From: Paludibacter sp.
Lineage (GTDB): Bacteria; Bacteroidota; Bacteroidia; Bacteroidales; Paludibacteraceae
DNA length: 64,000 bases
Reading direction: 5' to 3'
Assembly: GCA_028710415.1 (NCBI GenBank)
Contig: JAQTUE010000030.1
Span: forward strand, 1 to 64,000
Part shown: piece after piece, positions 32,337 to 40,245 of the stretch
How the letters are laid out: every line of letters starts with the position of its first letter
How positions within the stretch are numbered: the stretch's first letter is position 1
Program-made: the position numbers and the translations under genes
Notes under the pieces: generated by a model
What the model was told of the DNA's origin: nothing
Database searches by the model: none
The model's input: only the letters and a program-made list of their open reading frames with translations

Positions 32337-33842
32337 ATGAAATTGATAACCATAGCTAAATTAGCATCGATATCTTTAGCAATAACTATGATTGCTTGCG
32401 TCAGCAAAACTTCTAAAGAAGGTTATTCCCGAGTTACAGGCTGGAAATATAACGACAAAACTGAAGCAGGTTTTACGGTTAAGAAAGGCTACATATCCGA
32501 AGTACCAACCGGTATGGTTGCCATCGAAGGAGGGTCATTCACCATTGGCGAAAAGGGTGAATATATCACCGCTCCCCGGGATAACAAACCAAGAAGAATC
32601 ACAGTAAGTTCATTTTACATGGACGAATTTGAGATACGCAACATCGATTGGCGCGAATATACCAACTGGATGAAGGCTGTTTTCAGCAAGACCGCCCCAA
32701 GGCTGGTTCAAAGATCACAGCCTAACTATACCGTTTGGCGTGAAGAATTAGCCTATAACGAGCCTTACCTTGAAAATTATTTCACCCATCCTGCCTTTGA
32801 TGAATATCCGGTAGTAGGTGTAACCTGGGAACAAGCCATGGATTATTGCCAATGGCGTACCGACCGTGTGAACGAACTGGCACTGGTTCAGGCAGGGGTG
32901 ATATTACCTCCTGATTTCTCGAAGCTCCAAAATCAAACCAATCAGGACTCCATTTCAAACAGATGGGTATTCAATACTCAAAAATACTTAAAACAAGAAG
33001 CTTACCAACCGGCAGTTGGCAAAAATGCTAAAAAGGACCTGTACGGCAAAAACCGAAAGGTGGATATGTCAGATGGTATCCTTTTCTCTGATTTCCGCTT
33101 ACCAACAGAAGCGGAATGGGAATTTGCAGCGTACGCATTAACTTCCGGTAAAAACGGAATGGTTCCGGAAGGCAAACTATATCCTTGGGCCGGTTCGCAG
33201 GTAAGGAACCCATCTAAAAAACAAATGGGACAAATGATGGCTAACTTCGTTCGTGGACGTGGTGATATGATGGGAACATCAGGAAGCCTGAATGATAAAG
33301 CGACTATAACAGCACCGGTTAATTCCTATTATCCAAATGATTTTGGTTTGTATAACATGGCAGGAAACGTCAACGAATGGGTATTGGATGTATACCGTTC
33401 AACCTCGTATGATGAAATGGCTGAGTACAATTCATTCAGGGGAAATGTTTATTTAACTCCGATTATTGCCAGTACTGATGCTTTGGGTAATAAAGTATAC
33501 AAAGTAGATTCACTGGGACGAATTGCTACTGAAGTTGCTAAAGGCGATGATGTACGTAATTTTAAAGATGGTGATGCCACTTCACAACTTGATTTCTCAT
33601 TGACCGATTCAATCGGGATGTCAAATCTGAAAAAAAATGTCAAAATTGACCCGACCGATGTACTGAGACCTTCAGTAACCGACAACACCCGTGTTTATAA
33701 AGGTGGATCCTGGAAAGACCGTGCATATTGGTTGAATCCTTCAACACGCCGGTACATGGAACAAAACAAATCGAGCAATGACATAGGATTCCGTTGCGCC
33801 ATGAGTATGATTGGAAGTATCGATCAGACCAGAAGAAAATAA
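32337..33842 (+). CDS. gldJ: GldJ-like SUMF1-fold lipoprotein
   Basis: 501 aa. Lipoprotein signal with lipobox TMIAC (Cys21). A formylglycine-generating-enzyme (SUMF1-like) fold follows: GMVAIEGGSFTIG, RRITVSSFYMDEFEIRN, YPVVGVTWEQAMDYCQWR, FRLPTEAEWEFAA, YNMAGNVNEWVLD and GGSWKDRAYW...IGFRCAM. The N-terminal VTGWKYNDKTEAGF and WREELAYNEPYLENYFTHPA match GldJ as I recall it, which stabilises gliding and type IX secretion (T9SS) components. GldK/PorK is the close alternative. No other T9SS gene is in the window. Ends at an intrinsic terminator. Confidence 0.82.
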   Translation: MKLITIAKLASISLAITMIACVSKTSKEGYSRVTGWKYNDKTEAGFTVKKGYISEVPTGMVAIEGGSFTIGEKGEYITAPRDNKPRRITVSSFYMDEFEIRNIDWREYTNWMKAVFSKTAPRLVQRSQPNYTVWREELAYNEPYLENYFTHPAFDEYPVVGVTWEQAMDYCQWRTDRVNELALVQAGVILPPDFSKLQNQTNQDSISNRWVFNTQKYLKQEAYQPAVGKNAKKDLYGKNRKVDMSDGILFSDFRLPTEAEWEFAAYALTSGKNGMVPEGKLYPWAGSQVRNPSKKQMGQMMANFVRGRGDMMGTSGSLNDKATITAPVNSYYPNDFGLYNMAGNVNEWVLDVYRSTSYDEMAEYNSFRGNVYLTPIIASTDALGNKVYKVDSLGRIATEVAKGDDVRNFKDGDATSQLDFSLTDSIGMSNLKKNVKIDPTDVLRPSVTDNTRVYKGGSWKDRAYWLNPSTRRYMEQNKSSNDIGFRCAMSMIGSIDQTRRK

Positions 33843-33865
33843 GAATGTTCCTATAAAAAACAAAA

Positions 33866-33895
33866 AAGCACCGGTTCAGCATTGATCTGGTGCTT
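33866..33895 (+). terminator. Terminator of the gldJ-like gene
   Basis: AAGCACC / GGTGCTT stem with partial inner pairing, preceded by an A tract and followed by CTTTG, 24 nt after the stop. Confidence 0.7.
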
Positions 33896-33934
33896 CTTTG
33901 TATTATATTAGGTATATTTTCCAATGAAATTTTG

Positions 33935-33942
33935 TACTTTTG
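33935..33942 (+). promoter_or_regulatory. -7 element of asnS
   Basis: TACTTTTG, 52 nt upstream of the ATG. Confidence 0.58.
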
Positions 33943-33993
33943 CATTTAAAATAAATCCGGATAAATCATTGAAATTTCAATAAACAAAATAGT

Positions 33994-35391
33994 ATGAGTA
34001 GAACAATTATTGTTGAGGCACTGAAAAGAACCGACTTTGGCGCTGAAGTGAATATTAAAGGATGGGTCCGTACCCGTCGCGGAAATAAAAATGTTAGTTT
34101 TATTGCATTGAATGATGGATCGACCATCAACAACATACAGGTTGTGGCAGATAATGAAAAATTCGGGGATGAATACTTAAAACCGATTACAACCGGGGCC
34201 TGTATCAGCGTAACCGGAAAACTGGTTGCCTCCATGGGACAAGGACAGTCAGTGGAAATACAAGCCGAAAAAATTGAAATATACGGGATTGCTGATCCTG
34301 AAACATATCCTTTACAAAAGAAAGGCCATACACTGGAATTCTTACGTGAGATAGCTCACCTGCGCCCACGTACCAATACTTTTGGGGCTATTTTCCGCGT
34401 CCGCCACAACATGGCCATGGCGATACACACTTTCTTCCATGAACGTGGATTCTTTTATTTCCATACTCCGATTATTACCGCTTCGGATTGTGAAGGTGCC
34501 GGACAAATGTTCCAGGTAACCACCATGAACCTCTACGACCTGAAAAAGGACGGTGAAGGGGCTATTGATTACAGCAACGATTTCTTCGGAAAACAGGCCA
34601 GCCTGACTGTGTCCGGTCAGCTTGAAGGTGAACTGGCAGCCATGTCCATGGGCGCTATTTATACCTTTGGTCCGACATTCCGTGCAGAGAACTCGAATAC
34701 ACCACGCCATTTATCAGAATTCTGGATGATAGAACCGGAAGTGGCCTTCAACGAAATAGAGGAAAACATGCAACTGGCCCAGGATTTTATCCAATTCTGT
34801 ATCCGCTGGGCACTGGATAATTGTAAAGACGACCTGGACTTCCTGTGTAACATGTACGACAAGGAATTGATCGAACGATTGAACTCAGTGGTTGACAATG
34901 ATTTTGAACGCGTGACTTACACCAGGGGGGTAGAGATTCTGGAAGCTGCCATAGCCAACGGACAGAAATTCGAATTCCCGGTAGGTTGGGGAACTGACCT
35001 GCAATCGGAACACGAACGCTACCTGGTAGAAAAACATTTCAACAAACCGGTTATCCTGACCGATTACCCGAAAGAAATCAAATCGTTTTACATGAAACAA
35101 AATGAAGATGGGAAAACGGTACGTGCCATGGATGTATTATTCCCAAAAATCGGGGAAATCATAGGTGGTTCACAACGCGAGGAAGACTATACAAAATTAA
35201 AGAACCGGGCGGAAGAAATGGGTGTTCCTACCAAAGATATCTGGTGGTACCTTGAAACCAGAAAATTCGGAACAGCACCTCATGCAGGCTTTGGCCTGGG
35301 CTTCGAACGCCTTTTGTTATTTGTAACCGGAATGTCCAACATACGTGATGTAATTCCATTTCCACGTACTCCGAACAATGCAGAATTCTAA
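33994..35391 (+). CDS. asnS: Asparaginyl-tRNA synthetase
   Basis: 465 aa class IIb synthetase charging tRNA-Asn. N-terminal OB-fold anticodon-binding domain (~1-110, GWVRTRRGNKNVSFIALNDG); catalytic core with motif 2 (FGPTFRAENSNTPRHLSEFWM) and motif 3 (GFGLGFERLLLFVTG). The FRAENSNTPRHL sequence is the Asn-specific version rather than Asp. Monocistronic, with its own promoter element and no obvious partner. Confidence 0.97.
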   Translation: MSRTIIVEALKRTDFGAEVNIKGWVRTRRGNKNVSFIALNDGSTINNIQVVADNEKFGDEYLKPITTGACISVTGKLVASMGQGQSVEIQAEKIEIYGIADPETYPLQKKGHTLEFLREIAHLRPRTNTFGAIFRVRHNMAMAIHTFFHERGFFYFHTPIITASDCEGAGQMFQVTTMNLYDLKKDGEGAIDYSNDFFGKQASLTVSGQLEGELAAMSMGAIYTFGPTFRAENSNTPRHLSEFWMIEPEVAFNEIEENMQLAQDFIQFCIRWALDNCKDDLDFLCNMYDKELIERLNSVVDNDFERVTYTRGVEILEAAIANGQKFEFPVGWGTDLQSEHERYLVEKHFNKPVILTDYPKEIKSFYMKQNEDGKTVRAMDVLFPKIGEIIGGSQREEDYTKLKNRAEEMGVPTKDIWWYLETRKFGTAPHAGFGLGFERLLLFVTGMSNIRDVIPFPRTPNNAEF

Positions 35392-35585
35392 TTTGTTATT
35401 TCATTCAATAATATTTGCAGTTTGATTCCCGGGAGTTTATATCCTTGTTGTTTACATTGCATGAGCCTTCAAAAAGTTTATGAACCTAAAAATTATCTTT
35501 CATACGTATTTTTAGTATAATAATACAGAATGAAAGGGTACAATGCTAATAAACAATCAAATATAGCTTACTTTGGTTAAGATAA

Positions 35586-35616
35586 TTGCAAAAATAAACG
35601 ATTTTGCTTACTTTTG
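35586..35616 (+). promoter_or_regulatory. Promoter of korAB
   Basis: TTG at 35586-35588, 20-nt spacer, TACTTTTG at 35609-35616. It overlaps an upstream in-frame start, which argues for the ATG at 35668. Confidence 0.68.
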
Positions 35617-35667
35617 TACATAAGCAAATTATTTTTTGACAAGTCCATTTTAAATACAAAACGAAAC

Positions 35668-37515
35668 ATGGGTACAAACAATAAAACCGAATTGGATAAT
35701 GTAGTCGTTCGATTCTCCGGAGACTCCGGAGATGGCATGCAACTTACAGGTACACTCTTTTCGAACCTTTCGGCAATTTTAGGAAACGAAATATCAACAT
35801 TTCCGGATTATCCTTCCGAAATTCGTGCACCACAGGGAACCCTGGGTGGAGTATCCGGATTTCAGGTACACTTAGGCTCCAGTAAAATATACACGCCCGG
35901 AGATGATCCCGATGTGTTGGTGGTTATGAACCCTGCAGCACTAAAAGTGAATGCAAAAGCAATAAAAAAAGGCGGAGTCATCATCTTTGATACCGACACC
36001 TTTAATAAGTCTGGTTTTGACAAAGCAGGATTCACCACTGAAAACCCATTCGAAGAATTAGGAATATCCGACACCATACAATTGATTCCGGCATCCCTTT
36101 CAACACTGACACAAAGCAGCCTGGAAGGATTTGGATTCGACAATAAAACAGTGTTACGCAGTAAAAACATGTTTGCCCTTGGATTGATTTGTTGGTTATT
36201 CAACCGCCCTATCGACCAGGCCATTCATTTCCTGACCAATAAATTCGGTAAAAAGCCGGATTTGCTTCATGCAAACGTAAAAGTGCTTACCGATGGATTC
36301 AACTATGGCAACAATTTACATTTAGCCATATCGACTTATTTTGTTGAGAAATCGCACGAAACACCAAAAGGAAAATATACCAGCATCAGTGGAAACAAAG
36401 CTACTGCCTGGGGATTGATAGCAGCTGCCAAAAAAGCAGGCCTGGATCTGTTCCTTGGAAGTTATCCCATTACACCTGCCACAGACATTATGCACGAATT
36501 GGTTTTGAGAAAAGACCTCGGAGTGAAAGTAGTACAGGCAGAAGATGAAATAGCCGGAGTAAGTTCAGCCATTGGTGCTTCATTTGCAGGCTACCTGGCA
36601 GCAACGAGTACTTCAGGCCCCGGATTAGCATTAAAATCGGAAGCGATAGGCTTAGCTGTTATGGCTGAACTGCCATTGGTAGTGGTCGATGTCATGCGTG
36701 GCGGACCTTCGACAGGCCTTCCTACCAAAACAGAACAAACAGACTTGTTACAGGCACTATACGGACGAAATGGCGAAAGCCCGGCCGTAGTTATGGCAGC
36801 AAGCACCCCGGATGATTGTTTCCAACAGGCATTTATGGCCGGAAAGATAGCACTTGAGTTTATGACTCCTGTTATCCTGTTGAGTGATGCTTTCATAGGC
36901 AACGGGACATCTTTATGGAAACTCCCAAAACTGGCAGATCTGCCGGAGATAAAACCCAACTTTGTAAAATCAGATATGGAAGGGTTTAATGTAGCTTCCC
37001 GTGATGAGAAAACAAAAGTCCGTTACTGGAGCATACCCGGGACAGAAGGATTTGGTCATCGCAACGGTGGACTTGAAAAGGATTATACAACAGGTGGCAT
37101 TTCAACAGATGCGTTGAATCATCAGCTAATGGTGGATACCCGTGAACAAAAAGTAAATAATGTAAGCCAGATACTTCCGGAACTGAAAGTGGAAGGCAAT
37201 AAAGATGCTGAATTGCTGGTTATCGGTTGGGGTGGAACACATGGCCACCTGATGAGTGCAGTAAATTCTATCAATAAAAACGGGAAGAAAATTGCTTTGG
37301 CGCATTTTAATTATCTCAACCCATTACCAAAAAATACCATAGAAGTAATTCAAAAGTATAAGAAAGTAGTAGTTTGTGAATTAAACAGCGGACAATTTGC
37401 TAATTTGCTGCGTTCAAAAGTTGCGGCAGTTGAATTTTTACAATATAATAAAGTTCAGGGTCAACCTTTCACGGTAGCTGAGCTGGAAGAATGTTTCAAT
37501 AATTTATTGAAATAA
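35668..37515 (+). CDS. korA: 2-oxoacid:ferredoxin oxidoreductase, alpha subunit with fused gamma domain
   Basis: 615 aa. The N-terminal ~190 residues are the gamma domain (VVVRFSGDSGDGMQLTG, DYPSEIRAPQGTLGGVSGFQ); the remainder is the alpha pyrimidine-binding half with GSYPITPATDIMHEL, QAEDEIAGVSSAIGASFAG, ATSTSGPGLALKSEAIG and RGGPSTGLPTKTEQTDLLQA. With KorB it decarboxylates 2-oxoglutarate (or another 2-oxoacid) to an acyl-CoA, reducing ferredoxin. The fusion is usual in Bacteroidota. The start at 35668 (MGTNNK) is chosen because the longer frame overlaps the promoter. Confidence 0.94.
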   Translation: MGTNNKTELDNVVVRFSGDSGDGMQLTGTLFSNLSAILGNEISTFPDYPSEIRAPQGTLGGVSGFQVHLGSSKIYTPGDDPDVLVVMNPAALKVNAKAIKKGGVIIFDTDTFNKSGFDKAGFTTENPFEELGISDTIQLIPASLSTLTQSSLEGFGFDNKTVLRSKNMFALGLICWLFNRPIDQAIHFLTNKFGKKPDLLHANVKVLTDGFNYGNNLHLAISTYFVEKSHETPKGKYTSISGNKATAWGLIAAAKKAGLDLFLGSYPITPATDIMHELVLRKDLGVKVVQAEDEIAGVSSAIGASFAGYLAATSTSGPGLALKSEAIGLAVMAELPLVVVDVMRGGPSTGLPTKTEQTDLLQALYGRNGESPAVVMAASTPDDCFQQAFMAGKIALEFMTPVILLSDAFIGNGTSLWKLPKLADLPEIKPNFVKSDMEGFNVASRDEKTKVRYWSIPGTEGFGHRNGGLEKDYTTGGISTDALNHQLMVDTREQKVNNVSQILPELKVEGNKDAELLVIGWGGTHGHLMSAVNSINKNGKKIALAHFNYLNPLPKNTIEVIQKYKKVVVCELNSGQFANLLRSKVAAVEFLQYNKVQGQPFTVAELEECFNNLLK

Positions 37516-37556
37516 AAAATCAACTTTTTCCGTTCAAACTTTAAAACATTCAAATC

Positions 37557-38582
37557 ATGGAAACTTCAGAAACAACAATAAAACAATATACAGCCAAGGA
37601 TTTTAAAAGCGACCAATACGTGCGCTGGTGCCCGGGTTGCGGGGATTATGCCGTACTGAACACACTTCAAAAAGTGATGGCAGAGATAGGTGTTCCACCT
37701 CATCAAACTGCTATTATTTCAGGTATCGGTTGTTCATCACGATTGTCATACTACATGAGCAGCTATGGCTTCCATACCATACATGGCCGTGGAGCTGCTG
37801 TAGCTACCGGTGTAAAAGTAGCTAACCCGAACCTCTCAGTTTGGCAAATTACCGGTGATGGTGACTGCCTTGCAATTGGTGGGAATCATTTCATTCACAG
37901 TGTACGACGGAATGTAGATATCAATGTATTGCTTTTCAACAATCAAATTTACGGTTTGACCAAAGGGCAGTACTCTCCAACTTCCAAAAAAGGGTTTGTA
38001 ACTAAATCATCTCCATTCGGTACAGTGGAACGACCTTTCCGTCCTGCTGAACTCACCATGGGAGCCCGTGGTACATTCTTTGCCCGCCTGTTGGATGTGG
38101 ATTTAAAGAATTCACAAACAGCCATGCTGGCTGCTGCCCGTCACAAAGGAACTTCGATTGTGGAATGCCTGGTAAACTGTGTCATCTTTAATGATGGTGC
38201 CCATAGCTGGCTTTCTGAACGTGAATTCCGTACTGACAGGTTGATCATGCTGGAACAAGGCAAACCTATGATATTTGGCAAGGACCTAAACAAAGGTCTG
38301 GTACTCGATGGTTTTAAACTAAAGGTAGTGACCCTTGGCGAAAACGGGGTTAAGGAAAGTGATATTCTGGTGCATGACGCAACCTGTGAAGATACAACCC
38401 TTCATATGATGCTGGCATTGATGGAAGGCCCTGAAATGCCGATAGCGGTGGGTGTTATCCGTGATGTGGAAGAAGAAACCTATGATGGTGCGATGGAAAG
38501 ACAAATGGCAGAAGTACAAGCTAAATCAAAAATAAAGACTTTCGACGATTTGATTGCTACCTGCGAACAGTGGGATATGTAA
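37557..38582 (+). CDS. korB: 2-oxoacid:ferredoxin oxidoreductase, beta subunit
   Basis: 341 aa thiamine-pyrophosphate subunit. It has the WCPGCGDYAVL cluster-proximal motif, GIGCSSRLSYYM, HGRGAAVATGVKVANP and the TPP/Mg motif GDGDCLAIGGNHFIH...LLFNNQIYGLTKGQYSPTS. It pairs with korA 41 nt upstream in one operon and ends at a hairpin terminator. 2-Oxoglutarate is the likeliest substrate; pyruvate or branched-chain acids cannot be excluded by reading. Confidence 0.94.
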   Translation: METSETTIKQYTAKDFKSDQYVRWCPGCGDYAVLNTLQKVMAEIGVPPHQTAIISGIGCSSRLSYYMSSYGFHTIHGRGAAVATGVKVANPNLSVWQITGDGDCLAIGGNHFIHSVRRNVDINVLLFNNQIYGLTKGQYSPTSKKGFVTKSSPFGTVERPFRPAELTMGARGTFFARLLDVDLKNSQTAMLAAARHKGTSIVECLVNCVIFNDGAHSWLSEREFRTDRLIMLEQGKPMIFGKDLNKGLVLDGFKLKVVTLGENGVKESDILVHDATCEDTTLHMMLALMEGPEMPIAVGVIRDVEEETYDGAMERQMAEVQAKSKIKTFDDLIATCEQWDM

Positions 38583-38608
38583 CAAAAAGACAAAAGACAA
38601 AGGACAAG

Positions 38609-38642
38609 AAAACCGGTGCGAGATTTACTTGTGCCGGTTTTT
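38609..38642 (+). terminator. Terminator of korAB
   Basis: AAAACCGG...CCGGTTTT stem followed by TTG, 27 nt after the stop and just after a simple GACAAAAGACAAAGGAC tract. Confidence 0.75.
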
Positions 38643-38701
38643 GTACTATTCATAAAACAGACAGGTATAATATTACAAACTAAAATTCAGTATCAAGATC
38701 C

Positions 38702-39220
38702 ATGAAAAAACTTAGCATACTCCTGGCACTAATTCTATCCGTGTCAGCATTTAGCCAATCAAAAGATGACAGGCCCTATCTGGTAAAAGTAGGCGAACAG
38801 GCTCCCAATTTCAGCATGAAATTAACCAATGGTAAAACTGTCAAGCTATCCGACCTGAAAGGGAAAGTGGTTATGTTGCAATTCACCGCAAGCTGGTGCA
38901 GTGTTTGCCGGAAAGAAATGCCATTTATCGAACGGGATATCTGGCAGAAACACAAAAGCAACCCTAACTTTTCGTTGATGGCTATTGACCGTGACGAACC
39001 ACGGGAAACAGTCCTGAAATTTGCAAAAGCTATTCCCATTACCTATCCGATCGGATTAGACCCTCATGCCGATATTTTTGCCCTGTATGCAGCCCGTGAA
39101 GCCGGCATTACCCGCAATGTGATCATTGATAAAACCGGGAAGATCGTTTTCCTGACCAGGTTGTATGATGTGGAAGAGTTTGCTAAAATGACAAAAGTGA
39201 TTGATTCTATGCTGAAATAA
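38702..39220 (+). CDS. Thioredoxin-like (TlpA/ResA-type) thiol-disulfide oxidoreductase
   Basis: 172 aa exported protein: signal peptide MKKLSILLALILSVSAFSQ, then an AhpC/TSA-thioredoxin fold with GEQAPNFSMKLTNGKTVKL and active site ASWCSVCRKEMP (Cys66 and Cys69), and a cis-Pro-side GITRNVIIDKTGKIVF. It probably reduces or isomerises disulfides in the periplasm. Standalone gene with its own terminator; the partner is unknown. Confidence 0.88.
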   Translation: MKKLSILLALILSVSAFSQSKDDRPYLVKVGEQAPNFSMKLTNGKTVKLSDLKGKVVMLQFTASWCSVCRKEMPFIERDIWQKHKSNPNFSLMAIDRDEPRETVLKFAKAIPITYPIGLDPHADIFALYAAREAGITRNVIIDKTGKIVFLTRLYDVEEFAKMTKVIDSMLK

Positions 39221-39240
39221 ATAAGGATAAATACAACAAA

Positions 39241-39272
39241 AAACAGGTGCAAGTTTAATCTTGCACCTGTTT
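39241..39272. terminator. Terminator after the thioredoxin-like gene
   Basis: Perfect 13-bp stem AAACAGGTGCAAG / CTTGCACCTGTTT, 6-nt loop, T tract on the plus strand. It may also serve the convergent small gene. Confidence 0.9.
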
Positions 39273-39306
39273 TTTGTTGTTGATAAAGAATCAATCGTAA
39301 AAGAAA

Positions 39307-39510
39307 TTACATATGATCATCTTCGGCAAACTTCTTCCTAAGGTTTTCTTTTACAGTTTTTCTAAATTCTTCTCCTGTAACATATCTTTCTGGTTTAATT
39401 CCAGTATCTGCAGGATCTTCGAACGTCACAACTTTATCATATTTGCGAAGTTCTTTTATTATTTTCTTTCCTGCGGGTGTTTTATCGTCTATTTTTACAA
39501 TGTGTATCAT
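39307..39510 (-). CDS. Small antitoxin-like protein without a visible toxin
   Basis: 67 aa, charged, starting MIHIVKIDDKTPAGKKIIKE and ending KKFAEDDHM. The short beta start with a Lys-rich helix and a loose C-terminus resembles Bacteroidota antitoxin-like proteins that precede RelE or PIN toxins, but the likeness is from memory and weak. The space after its stop holds only a terminator and then a plus-strand gene, and nothing toxin-like lies upstream. Could be an orphan remnant or an unrelated small regulator. Confidence 0.5.
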   Translation of the reverse strand: MIHIVKIDDKTPAGKKIIKELRKYDKVVTFEDPADTGIKPERYVTGEEFRKTVKENLRKKFAEDDHM

Positions 39511-39712
39511 AATCTTTGCAGGTTGAGAAGATTAAAAATATTATATAGAATGTAAGAATCAAGAGCCAAGAGCCAAGAACCAAGACATAATAAGAAAGAT
39601 GTCAGCACCTTGTAATTTGTTATTTCAGATTAAGCTGTTAGTTTTAACTATTTATAGCTGTTCATCCCTCAAATTGAAATCCAGAGTATTCGTCATGAAT
39701 TATTACATACAA

Positions 39713-39752
39713 AAATCGTGCTGAATTTCTATAACGAAATTCAGCACGATTT
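39713..39752. terminator. Strong isolated hairpin
   Basis: Perfect 17-bp stem AAATCGTGCTGAATTTC / GAAATTCAGCACGATTT with a 6-nt loop and GTTTTTT on the plus side. No gene ends near it: 200 bp from the small gene, 490 bp from the exporter. Confidence 0.75.
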
Positions 39753-39920
39753 GTTTTTTACCTTGATAACTAATTCTGTATCGTCCCAAAATTTGTTTGC
39801 ACTTTTGATTGATGCTACTTTCCAGCATTAAACTACCGACTGCCTTCTAACTTTCAACACCTAAACTTTCAAACTGCATTTCTTCAAAACCTAATATATA
39901 TATTCCTAATATCGACTGCT

Positions 39921-40002
39921 ATAATAAGGGAATAAGGGCTGGGTCCAGGGGGGGGGCAACTTTTCTACTGAGGGTGTGAAATCAAAAATAAGGGTTTTAA
40001 AT
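39921..40002. mobile_element. Degenerate single end of the RAYT-family element
   Basis: AATAAGGGCTGGG, then a run of nine G, then TTTTCTACTGAGGGTGTGAA and AAATAAGGGTTTTAAATA line up with the right ends of the array at 23.1-24.8 kb. No matching left half is evident, so this is a decayed or solo REP-type end. Confidence 0.6.
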
Positions 40003-40011
40003 ACCTGCAAT

Positions 40012-40240
40012 TACTTGTTAATTAGTTAATTATGTTGATTAGTTAATTGGTTGATTGAGTTCATTAGTTGAATGGTTAATTGAGTTGATTGGTTGATTAA
40101 GTTGAAAGGGTAATAGATCGTGCAAATGCTCATGGCCAGATGCTCCAAGCTCATTACTCAATGCTCAATGCTCAATGCTCGATACTCAACGCTCATTTCT
40201 CATTCCTCATTCCTTACCCCTTACTCCTTACTCCTTACCT
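40012..40240. repeat. Left simple-sequence flank of the exporter gene
   Basis: ~40012-40110 is made of TTAATTAGTTGATTGGTTGATT-like units; ~40135-40240 of ATGCTCAATGCTC and CTCATTTCTCATTCC units. Both recur in reverse complement at 42095-42318 on the other side of the gene. Confidence 0.72.
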
Positions 40241-40245
40241 CTTTT

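Larger units (their letters stand above)
39511..40245. other. Gene-free 735-bp region rich in repeats
   Basis: Contains, in order: a simple AAGAGCCAAGAGCCAAGAACC tract, a 17-bp perfect hairpin, a degenerate RAYT-type end, a TTAGTTAATTGGTTGATT-type tract and an ATGCTCAATGCTC tract reaching the exporter stop codon. No convincing coding frame. Confidence 0.6.

Noticed and set aside
35614..35667. Longer N-terminus for KorA
   Set aside because: The upstream start overlaps the -7 element and the extra residues do not resemble the gamma domain start.
39952..39960. Run of nine G as a phase-variation tract
   Set aside because: It lies in a decayed element end, not in a gene or promoter, so length change would have no evident effect.
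40012..40240. CRISPR or plasmid-iteron interpretation of the simple tracts
   Set aside because: Units are degenerate and directly adjacent without spacers, and similar tracts occur at several gene edges, so neither fits.
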